Source of the DNA: Xanthobacteraceae bacterium
GTDB lineage: Bacteria > Pseudomonadota > Alphaproteobacteria > Rhizobiales > Xanthobacteraceae
Assembly (NCBI GenBank): GCA_030037185.1
Contig: JASHRR010000705.1
Location: 1 to 7,874 of the forward strand
DNA: 7,874 nucleotides
Direction of reading: 5' to 3'
In this document: positions 1 through 5,251 of the stretch, piece after piece
Layout of the letters: each line of letters starts with the position of its first letter
Numbering within the stretch: the first letter of the stretch is position 1
Notes under the pieces: model-generated
What the model was told of the DNA's origin: nothing
What the model saw: the letters and a program-made list of their open reading frames with translations, nothing else
Databases searched by the model: none
Position numbers and translations under genes: made by a program

Positions 1-197
1 TCAGGCGCTTCACCAGAAGCTTCTGGTCGGCGTTCAGTTCGGTGTAGCGGCTCAGGATCAGCGTACGGCCGTCGGTGGTGGGGAAGTGAACGTCGAGCAT
101 CTGGATGGCGGCGAGCTTGTCGAGAACGGCCCTCGGCGTGAGGCCGGGGGCCAGCGGCTTGAGCCTGGCGCTCAGCGTGACGTGCAGGCAGTAGGCG
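1..197. repeat. 197-bp terminal inverted repeat, left copy
   Basis: Bases 1-197 are the exact reverse complement of 7678-7874; I compared all 197 positions and found no mismatch. The repeat lies wholly in the C-terminal part of the IS1634-type transposase gene. It ends internally where the right arm has a deletion junction, at a shared CG dinucleotide (196-197). Perfect identity implies recent duplication, gene conversion or an assembly fold-back. It continues to both window edges, so its true outer extent is unknown. Confidence 0.97.
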
Positions 198-211
198 AGG
201 AAAGCGACGAA
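1..211 (-). pseudogene. IS1634-family transposase, C-terminal fragment (left arm, distal part)
   Basis: Read on the minus strand from 211 to 1, this encodes FVAFLAYCLHVTL, then KPLAPGLTPRAVLDKL, DVHFPTTDGRTLILSRYTE and LLVKRL. This is the typical C-terminus of IS1634-type (IS4 superfamily) DDE transposases. No stop codon is reached at base 1, so the gene runs off the window. Its upstream half lies at 3508-4110; the two are separated by the inserted serine-recombinase element. Joining base 3510 to 211 gives RIEAHIFVAFLAYCL without interruption. The fragment has no start of its own and cannot be functional here. An identical inverted copy of 1-197 lies at the right edge. The family call rests on recognition of the conserved C-terminal motif. 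Confidence 0.85.
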
Positions 212-218
212 AGAATGA
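204..218. other. Left attachment junction with AA core
   Basis: The transposase half-site GCGACG (204-209) is followed by the candidate crossover core AA (210-211), then by element sequence AGAATGAG. The core position is fixed by the requirement that the transposase frame is restored on excision. The matching right junction has its AA at 3508-3509. Confidence 0.65.
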
Positions 219-238
219 GTCGCACAGTGCGCTAGCCA

Positions 239-531
239 ATGACTCGAGTGACAGATTCGAGTTTGAGATTACCCACCCGTTTCATCCGGAGCAGGGCCAG
301 CGGCGCCAAGTTGTGAACGCGCGGATTGATCGCGGCGAACACTGGCTTTGGTACACGGACGGTGAGGGCCGGCTGCGGCGGATCAAGCAGAGCTTGACCG
401 ATCGCACGGCGCCGGACGCGTTTCAGGAACAAGCCGCTGGTCGCTGCGCCTTGCACATTCAGGATCTGGTGAAGTTGGTCGAACTCGTTGACCGTCTGAC
501 GCGGCGGCGATTGCGGTCGAGAAAACTCTAA
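239..531 (+). pseudogene. DUF5372-family protein remnant or gene with frame-shifted start
   Basis: The frame ending at TAA 529-531 is open from about 181. It encodes RFEFEITHPFHPEQG, then WLWYTDGEGRLR, TAPDAF and IQDLVKLVELVDRL. This resembles the small DUF5372 proteins, as I recall them, that often sit beside recombinase genes of the kind found downstream. Function is unknown. There is no ATG, GTG or TTG in this frame between 181 and the THPFHP motif. The ATG at 239 and GTG at 248 lie in frame 2, and one base change around 250-258 would join them to the DUF frame. The first in-frame start is GTG 313, which would drop the conserved N-terminal block. The gene is therefore probably frameshifted, or was truncated at the element edge only about 30 bp upstream. 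Family identity is from memory of the motif. Confidence 0.6.
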
Positions 532-540
532 AGATAATTA

Positions 541-571
541 TGTCGCATTTTTTAAAAGAATTTTGTCGCAT
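541..571 (+). repeat. TGTCGCAT direct repeat pair
   Basis: Two identical 8-mers, TGTCGCAT, at 541-548 and 564-571 flank an AT-rich core. Repeat starts are 23 bp apart, roughly two helical turns, so a dimeric regulator or the recombinase could bind both on one face. The function is inferred from position only. Confidence 0.6.
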
Positions 572-584
572 CGACTCTCAATGT

Positions 585-604
585 CTGATTCAATGGCGAA
601 TCAG
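585..604. repeat. Perfect 7-bp dyad CTGATTC-N6-GAATCAG
   Basis: CTGATTC at 585-591 is the reverse complement of GAATCAG at 598-604, with a 6-nt centre AATGGC. It lies 62 bp upstream of the HTH gene start. It could be an operator or a short RNA hairpin; the missing U-tract makes a terminator unlikely. Confidence 0.5.
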
Positions 605-665
605 CCAGATTCGGTCATGGTTCTCGGCACGCAGGCGTCAAAATTTTCGTCACGGAGCGGCATAA

Positions 666-1151
666 TTGTCAAGAAATCCGTCCCGACGCAACCTTCGCTC
701 CAACCCCAAGCTGGCGGCGCTCAAGGCAACCGGCACGCTCAATCCCAATCCGCAAGCCATCATCGATCCGCTCTTTCGCGGCGGCGGATTCTTCGACCCA
801 CACGACCTGCTGCAAGTGCGCTACGAGATGGTGCGCCAGCATCGCGTCGGCAATGTGCCGGTCGCAACGACGGCGCATCTGTTCGGCGTCTCGTTGCCGA
901 CCGTCTATCACGCGCACGCCGCATTCGAAGCCGCCGGCGTTGCTGGTTTGCTGCCGAAGCGGCGCGGCCCGCGGCAGGGTCACAAGCTGACACCGGAGGT
1001 TCTGGCGCATCTCGAGCGGCGCCGACGCGAGCGGCCCGATTGGCGCACCGGCGATCTATTGGCAGACCTACAGGAGACCTTTGGGCTGAGCATCCATCGC
1101 CGCAGCCTCGAGCGGATACTTCAGGGCAAAAAAAAATTGTCGAACCGGTGA
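666..1151 (+). CDS. Helix-turn-helix DNA-binding protein of the recombinase operon
   Basis: This 161-aa basic protein starts at TTG 666, preceded by GGAG (654-657) at 8-nt spacing. That start gives the N-terminus MSRNPSRRNLRSNPKLAALK, which I recognise from proteins encoded next to recombinases of the downstream type. Residues about 64-95 (VATTAHLFGVSLPTVYHAHA) form a helix-turn-helix. Residues about 108-152 (KLTPEVLAHL...RTGDLLADLQETFG...HRRSLERIL) resemble the second winged-helix half of IS630-type DNA-binding domains. No DDE catalytic domain follows, so it is not a transposase on its own. It probably binds the element's ends or its promoter, as a directionality factor or repressor; that role is inference. 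The gene ends in an A9 run (1128-1136), then TGA 1149-1151, overlapping the next start as GTGA. Confidence 0.8.
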   Translation: MSRNPSRRNLRSNPKLAALKATGTLNPNPQAIIDPLFRGGGFFDPHDLLQVRYEMVRQHRVGNVPVATTAHLFGVSLPTVYHAHAAFEAAGVAGLLPKRRGPRQGHKLTPEVLAHLERRRRERPDWRTGDLLADLQETFGLSIHRRSLERILQGKKKLSNR

Positions 1152-1429
1152 AGTCGGCATCATGCTGTCGCGAGGCCATCGACTACGAGCAACTGCGCAG
1201 TCAGGTGCAGCATGGCCTTACACACGGCTCCACGTTGTTGCCACACGGTCTTGCGGCATGGCTCTGCACCGCCCCGCCGGTCGCCGGTTCGCGCAACGGC
1301 GCGGTCTCGTCGTCTTCGCCGTGCATGCCGACGTCAGTCCCGTCAACCGCAACGCCAAGCCACGGGCCGCTGCCAATCACGTTGGCATCGATCATCCTGC
1401 GGCTAACCAAGGAGGCTGCTCATGCGTGA
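1148..1429 (+). CDS. Small unrecognised protein between HTH and recombinase genes
   Basis: This encodes 93 aa from GTG 1148, which overlaps the TGA of the HTH gene (GTGA). The TGA at 1427-1429 overlaps the recombinase ATG by 8 nt. The sequence has a short helical N-terminal block, DYEQLRSQVQHGLTH, and a GLAAWL motif. A low-complexity Ser/Pro/Thr-rich middle follows, then a helix ITLASIILRLTKEA. There is no signal peptide, no metal motif and no clear membrane span. Similar DYEQLR...GMAAW proteins sit at this position in related operons, as I recall, but I know no function. The position between a DNA-binding protein and a recombinase suggests an accessory factor. Coupled translation by stop-start overlap is the likely way it is made. 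An alternative is production as a -1 frameshift fusion to the HTH protein via the A9 run. Confidence 0.65.
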   Translation: MKSASCCREAIDYEQLRSQVQHGLTHGSTLLPHGLAAWLCTAPPVAGSRNGAVSSSSPCMPTSVPSTATPSHGPLPITLASIILRLTKEAAHA

Positions 1430-3497
1430 TCAGCGTGTTACGTCCCATCATCTCAGTCGCGACGCCTATCTCTACATTCGCCAGTCGACGCCGCGTCAGA
1501 TCATCGAAAACGCCGAAAGCACGCGGCGGCAATACGCACTGCGCGAACGCGCCATTGCCCTCGGCTGGCCGGCGCAACGAATCCACACGATCGATCAGGA
1601 TCTTGGGATGTCCGCAGCGTACAGCGTTGTGCGCGACGGCTTCCAAGAGCTGGTTGCTGCCGTCGGGTTGCGCAAGGTCGGCATCGTGCTCGGACTCGAG
1701 GTCTCGCGGCTGGCCCGCAATTGCGTCGACTGGCAACAGCTGCTGCAACTCTGTGCCTATACCGATACGTTGATCCTGGATGAGGAAGGCATTTACGATC
1801 CGTCCGCCTTCAATGACCGACTGTTGCTTGGGCTCAAGGGCACGATGAGCGAGGCCGAGCTGCATCTGCTGCAGAGTCGATTGCGTGGTGGCATTCTCAA
1901 CAAGGCACGGCGCGGCGAGCTGGCACTGCGTTTGCCGGTCGGCTTGGTGCGCCTAACCGACGGACGTTGCGCACGTGATCCCGATGCAGGAATCCAAGCC
2001 AGCATTGCGGCGGTGTTCCAATCGTTTACTGCAACGGGCACGATTGCTGACACGGTGCGACAGCTGTTGGTCGGAGGAATCCAGTTCCCACAGGTAATTT
2101 GGGGTGGGGAGAGAGCGGGAACGATAACCTGGTGCGATTACAATCGCTCGCGCGTGATCAACATTCTCACCAATCCGGCTTATGCCGGCGCTTATGTCTA
2201 TGGGCGTCGACGTTGCCGGCGGGCGCCGGATGGACACATGGAGCGTTGCAAGCTCAAGCCAGAGGCGTGGAACGTGGTGATCCCTGACCAGTTCGTGGGT
2301 TACGTATCCTGGAGCGAGTTCCAGGCCATTCAAACGCAGCTACATAGCAATGCACAAGGCAGACCCAAAGCCTTCGGCCCGCCGCGCGAAGGGACCGCAC
2401 TGTTGCAGGGTCGTGCGATGTGCGGGCGATGCGGCAGCCAGATGTATGTTCGTTACAACAGTATTCAGGGTCAGAGGCCGCGGGCACGTTACGTATGCGT
2501 GGATCAAGACAATGCACGCCGCGCCGCCTGCCAGAGTGTGCCTGCCAAAGATGTCGATGCCGCAGTCGCCCGTCTGGTGCTCGAGCTGATGACTCCGATG
2601 GCTATTGAGATGACGCTCGCCATTCAAAGTGAGCTGGATCGTCGCGTCGCCGAAAGAGAACAACAATATCAGCTGCGGATCACGCGCGCGCGTTATGAGA
2701 GCGACCTCGCCCGGCGGCGCTTCATGCTGGTTGACCCCGCCAACCGTTTGGTCGCGGCAGGGCTCGAAGCGGATTGGAATGGGCGCCTGGCGGAACTGGC
2801 GACGATCGAAGACGAGCTCACGCGATTCCGCGCCGACATGCAGCAGCAGCTCAGTGCCGACATGCGCAAGCGCATCTTCGCACTGACGAGCGACCTTCCG
2901 CTACTCTGGGCCAATCCCGCCGTCATCGATCGTGAGCGCAAGGAGATTCTTGCACTCCTTATCGAAGATGTGACGCTGCTGAGCGAACACACCGAGATCA
3001 CTGCCCATGTCTGCTTGCGTGGCGGTGCTCGCCGCAGCCTCACACTGACCCGCACCACCATGCAGCCGCGCAAGCGCACCCCACCTGATGTCGTCGCACG
3101 AATCGACCAGCTGCTGGACATCGGTGATGACGCGTTTGTAGCCCAACAGCTCAATGCCGCGGGCATCCGAAACTGGCGCAACGGTCCCTTCACCAAGAGT
3201 CAGATCACTAATGTGCGAAAGGGCCGCGCATTGCGCTCTCATCACGCGCGCCGCACTACCGACGGCTACGCGACAGCCGGAGAACTTGCCACGCGCTACA
3301 ACGTCACCCGAACAACGATCCGTCACTGGGCAATAACCGGACTGATCGAGCGCTTCTCATGCGGCAAACGACATCGCTGGTACTACCGCGTGCCCGCTGG
3401 AGCAGATATCGTCAGAGGATGCGGAGGCCCTTATGCCAAGCCGCCGCAAATCGTAGCGCCGCCCACCTGCAACTCGTACGAGCCAGGAGCAGTCTGA
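1422..3497 (+). CDS. Large serine recombinase (recombinase family protein)
   Basis: This 691-aa site-specific recombinase starts at ATG 1422 behind AAGGAGG (1409-1415). Residues 14-165 form the resolvase/invertase catalytic domain. They contain YIRQST with the nucleophile Ser22 and Arg20, and GLEVSRLARN (91-100), which carries catalytic arginines 96 and 99. LKGTMSEAELHLLQSRLRGG (138-157) corresponds to the helix E region. Residues about 170-320 match the 'Recombinase' DNA-binding domain. A zinc beta-ribbon uses C334, C337, C359 and C370. A charged helical segment at about 400-480 looks coiled coil, as in large serine integrases. Residues 617-646 (ATAGELATRYNVTRTTIRHW) form a MerR-like HTH. 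All key residues are present, so the enzyme looks intact. It should cut with a 2-bp stagger, matching the AA/TT at both element borders. Its stop lies only 10 bp from the right border, as is common for integrases next to attP. Confidence 0.92.
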   Translation: MRDQRVTSHHLSRDAYLYIRQSTPRQIIENAESTRRQYALRERAIALGWPAQRIHTIDQDLGMSAAYSVVRDGFQELVAAVGLRKVGIVLGLEVSRLARNCVDWQQLLQLCAYTDTLILDEEGIYDPSAFNDRLLLGLKGTMSEAELHLLQSRLRGGILNKARRGELALRLPVGLVRLTDGRCARDPDAGIQASIAAVFQSFTATGTIADTVRQLLVGGIQFPQVIWGGERAGTITWCDYNRSRVINILTNPAYAGAYVYGRRRCRRAPDGHMERCKLKPEAWNVVIPDQFVGYVSWSEFQAIQTQLHSNAQGRPKAFGPPREGTALLQGRAMCGRCGSQMYVRYNSIQGQRPRARYVCVDQDNARRAACQSVPAKDVDAAVARLVLELMTPMAIEMTLAIQSELDRRVAEREQQYQLRITRARYESDLARRRFMLVDPANRLVAAGLEADWNGRLAELATIEDELTRFRADMQQQLSADMRKRIFALTSDLPLLWANPAVIDRERKEILALLIEDVTLLSEHTEITAHVCLRGGARRSLTLTRTTMQPRKRTPPDVVARIDQLLDIGDDAFVAQQLNAAGIRNWRNGPFTKSQITNVRKGRALRSHHARRTTDGYATAGELATRYNVTRTTIRHWAITGLIERFSCGKRHRWYYRVPAGADIVRGCGGPYAKPPQIVAPPTCNSYEPGAV

Positions 3498-3520
3498 TGA
3501 GCACGTCAAGATGTGCGCTT
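3496..3520. other. Right attachment junction with AA core
   Basis: Element sequence GAGCACGTC is followed by the candidate core AA (3508-3509), then by transposase sequence GATGTGCGC. Joined to the left junction, the inferred empty target on the plus strand is GCGACG-AA-GATGTGCGC. The inferred element circle joint is GAGCACGTC-AA-AGAATGAG. Neither joint shows strong dyad symmetry. Confidence 0.65.
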
Positions 3521-4110
3521 CGATGCGGTGCTCAAGCTGGTGGTAGATGCAGATCGTCCTTGAGGTTTTTGAACGTGGCCTCGATCTCGACGAGCTGGAT
3601 GTAGAACTTCCACAGCTTGGCCGGATCCTCGTCGCACAGATTGGTACGCAGCAGATAGCGCCCCTCGCGGCGGCGCGTCTTTCGCAGCTTATCGCGGTTG
3701 AGCGCGAACGTGAAGGTGGCATCCTTTTCGGCCACCTCGACATCGATCAGACGCCATGCCGCTCTGGCTTTGGAGCGCGCGGCGCCGAGCTTCATGAGCA
3801 GTTCCTCGCGTGAGAGATTCTCCATCGCCGCGATCTGCTTGAGACGCGCCCATAGCCATTTGAGCTTGCGTCGCCGCATGGCGCGTTCCTTGTTGATGCG
3901 TGCGTGGCTCTGCGCCAGCACGTACATCTCCTGGTCCCGCCGGAGAAGCTTGACATCGACCCCCTCGCGAACCGCCTGCCAGGGGAGTTTGAGCAGCGCC
4001 TTCTCCAGTTTGGAAAGCCGGCCCTTGGGCGTGCCGACGAGATACGAGACGGGCGGATCGGCCTTTCGCATCTCGGCAAGGACCTCGTCGCTCGGAATGC
4101 CGCGATCCAT
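3508..4110 (-). pseudogene. IS1634-family transposase, central fragment (left arm, proximal part)
   Basis: From the ATG at 4110 the minus strand reads MDRGIPSDEVLAEMRK, VSYLVGTPKGRLSKLEKALL, FALNRDKLRKTRRREGRYLL, then YIQLVEIEATFKNLKDDL. This matches the middle of IS1634-type transposases. The Asp of MDRG corresponds to the second catalytic Asp, and the Glu of IEATFKNLK to the E-x6-K signature. The N-terminal half with the first Asp is absent; the RIT palindrome begins exactly at the CATG. After KDDL (3561-3550) the frame breaks: IYHQLEHRIEAHI (3548-3510) follows in another frame. The family pattern DL-xxRP-IYHQ implies about 11 nt are missing. The gene then stops at the serine-element border and resumes at 211. 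It is non-functional through N-terminal loss, frameshift and insertion. Confidence 0.88.
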
Positions 4111-4139
4111 GATAGATGTTGAGCTCAACATCTATCATG
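4108..4139. repeat. Perfect 32-bp palindrome at RIT left edge
   Basis: The half-site is CATGATAGATGTTGAG, followed directly by its exact reverse complement with no spacer. The outer edge abuts transposase codons GAT CGC GGC (DRG). The inner G is shared with the first GTTATGTG motif. The expected transposase residues before MDRG (a VWV-like strand) are not encoded by the palindrome, so it probably belongs to the RIT boundary rather than to the IS. A perfect palindrome can extrude as a cruciform or serve as a symmetric recombinase site. Role is inferred. Confidence 0.9.
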
Positions 4140-4163
4140 TTATGTGCCGCTCTTAGTTATGTG
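4139..4163. repeat. RIT left terminal motif pair (GTTATGTG x2)
   Basis: Two copies of GTTATGTG at 4139-4146 and 4156-4163 lie in the same orientation, 17 bp apart. The right end carries the same pair as CACATAAC at 7579-7586 and 7596-7603, also 17 bp apart. This symmetric arrangement is what is expected for recombinase binding sites at the two element ends. Confidence 0.75.
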
Positions 4164-4219
4164 GAGTTGGCGGCGCGCGGGGCTGATTTTTCGGGGACAT
4201 TTGCCTGAAGCCCTCTACA

Positions 4220-5251
4220 TTAAAGAGCGCGTAGCCAACTGATCAGTTCGGTCCCATCGACCCGCAGCCGGCCGCCGGGTGGTGGGGCAAGGACCTCCGG
4301 GAACACCTGTTGAAGCACTTGCCGCTTCAGGTCGATGTCAGCTCGTGCATACCGCATGGTCGTGTTCAGGCTGGCATGCCCAAGCCATTGACTGATGGTA
4401 GCGAAGTCGACGCCGGATTTGAGCAAACAGACGGCGGTCGAGTGCCAGATCGAATGGGGGTGAATACGTTTGTCGCGCATCGAGGCTGCCGCATAGCTGC
4501 CGGCGGCAACGTATTTCTGCAGGAGATAGCGAACTCCAAAGCGCGTCAGCGGCCAGCCCCGTGCATTGGTGAAAAGCGGCCTGTCTCCAGGATTGTCCGG
4601 TGCAGACGGGCGCCGGTCCAAATACTCCTTCAGGACTTGGGCTGTCGCTGGCCAGATCGGACACTGTCGCATCTTGTTGCCCTTGCCCCGCAGCCGGACC
4701 TGGCACGGCGGATCGAGCCGCAGATCACCTCGGCGCAAGTTGAGCACTTCCTGTACACGCGCCCCAGTGTTGAACATCAAGGCGAAGAGCGCGTAATCGC
4801 GCTGACCATCCGGACGCGACCGGTGTATGCTGCGCAACAAGGCATCGATCTCATGGGTTTCCAGATATTCAATGGGGGCGATCTGTCCGCCGCGCTTGAA
4901 CTCGATTCCGATAACGGGCTGAAGCGTGCCCAGACAATCGGGTCGCTCGTTAACCAGGTAGCGTGCAAAGACATGGATGGCGGCCAGACGGGCATTGCGT
5001 GTGGCGATACTGTTGTGGCGTTCGGCTTCCAGAAAGTTAAGGAACCGCTTGATGCGTTCGGCGTTCAAGTCCGTGATCTGCAACCGTTCAATGCCGCGAC
5101 GGGTGTCGCGTGCAGTGAACTGAAGGAGAAGAACCAGAGCGTCGCGATAGCTCCGCACCGTGTGTGCGCTGCCGCCTTTTTGCTTCGGCAGATACTCGTG
5201 AAAGAACTTCACGAGGGCACGCCCCAACTCAGTCGGCTCAGAAGATTTCAT
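4220..5251 (-). CDS. ritC: Tyrosine recombinase C of RIT element, box II Arg replaced by Trp
   Basis: This encodes 343 aa from ATG 5251, which overlaps the ritB stop as ATGA and has GGAGGA about 6 nt upstream. That start gives MKSSEPTELGRALVKFFHEY, a typical SAM-like N-terminus. A longer in-frame extension to 5425 would lie inside ritB and is unlikely. The core-binding domain is about 5-110 and the catalytic domain about 125-320. Visible catalytic residues are Arg165 (NTGARVQE), Lys190 (GKGNK), His266, His292 (WLGHASLNTT) and the nucleophile Tyr301 (MRYARAD). Box II should read HxLRH but reads H266-S-I-W269-H270, with codon TGG, one C-to-T transition from the CGG arginine codon. That arginine contacts the scissile phosphate, so cleavage should be lost or very weak. 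The protein may still bind DNA or fill a structural place in the trio. TAA stop at 4222-4220. Confidence 0.92.
   Translation of the reverse strand: MKSSEPTELGRALVKFFHEYLPKQKGGSAHTVRSYRDALVLLLQFTARDTRRGIERLQITDLNAERIKRFLNFLEAERHNSIATRNARLAAIHVFARYLVNERPDCLGTLQPVIGIEFKRGGQIAPIEYLETHEIDALLRSIHRSRPDGQRDYALFALMFNTGARVQEVLNLRRGDLRLDPPCQVRLRGKGNKMRQCPIWPATAQVLKEYLDRRPSAPDNPGDRPLFTNARGWPLTRFGVRYLLQKYVAAGSYAAASMRDKRIHPHSIWHSTAVCLLKSGVDFATISQWLGHASLNTTMRYARADIDLKRQVLQQVFPEVLAPPPGGRLRVDGTELISWLRAL

Larger units (their letters stand above)
532..665 (+). promoter_or_regulatory. Intergenic control region of the HTH-recombinase operon
   Basis: This 134-bp gap is the only noncoding stretch of the element before the three coupled genes, so it should hold their promoter. 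It is AT-rich at 531-565, unlike its surroundings. It contains a direct repeat TGTCGCAT (541-548 and 564-571, 23 bp apart) around TTTTTTAAAAGAATTTT. It also has a perfect 7-bp dyad CTGATTC/GAATCAG with a 6-nt centre (585-604). No convincing -35/-10 pair can be chosen. The repeats are candidate operators for the HTH protein encoded just downstream. The dyad has no T-run after it and so is not a classical terminator. Confidence 0.45.
212..3509 (+). mobile_element. Serine-recombinase mobile element inserted in the IS transposase gene
   Basis: Removing 3,298 bp (212-3509, or equivalently 210-3507) rejoins the minus-strand transposase as RIEAHI-FVAFLAYCL with correct frame and family sequence. This defines both ends. 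An AA dinucleotide (TT on the gene strand) is present at both junctions, as expected from serine recombinases, which exchange strands across a 2-bp core. The cargo is a DUF5372-like remnant, an HTH protein, a small protein and a large serine recombinase, all on the plus strand. No terminal inverted repeats or longer target duplication are visible, which argues against DDE transposition. Whether the element can still move is unknown. Naming it as a self-mobile element is inference from these boundaries and its gene content. Confidence 0.8.
4089..4163. repeat. 75-bp inverted repeat at RIT left boundary
   Basis: 4089-4163 is the reverse complement of 7579-7653 with one mismatch (CTCTTAG here, CTCTCAG in the other copy). 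From outside to inside it covers 19 bp of transposase sequence, a 32-bp palindrome, and the RIT end with two GTTATGTG motifs. It stops immediately inside the second motif, where left and right element interiors differ. Confidence 0.95.

Noticed and set aside
585..604. Dyad as a rho-independent terminator
   Set aside because: The stem is only 7 bp, not GC-rich, and no T-run follows on either strand.
563..1147. Upstream part of a 288-codon plus-strand frame
   Set aside because: It overlaps the HTH gene in another frame and is Arg/Ser/Ala-rich without motifs. Only its 3' part from GTG 1148 is supported as a separate gene.
1392..1865. 157-codon minus-strand open frame
   Set aside because: It is antisense to the serine recombinase catalytic domain and shows no recognisable motif.
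2693..3196. 167-codon minus-strand open frame rich in Ser and Arg
   Set aside because: It is antisense to the recombinase coiled-coil region; the composition is that of a shadow frame.
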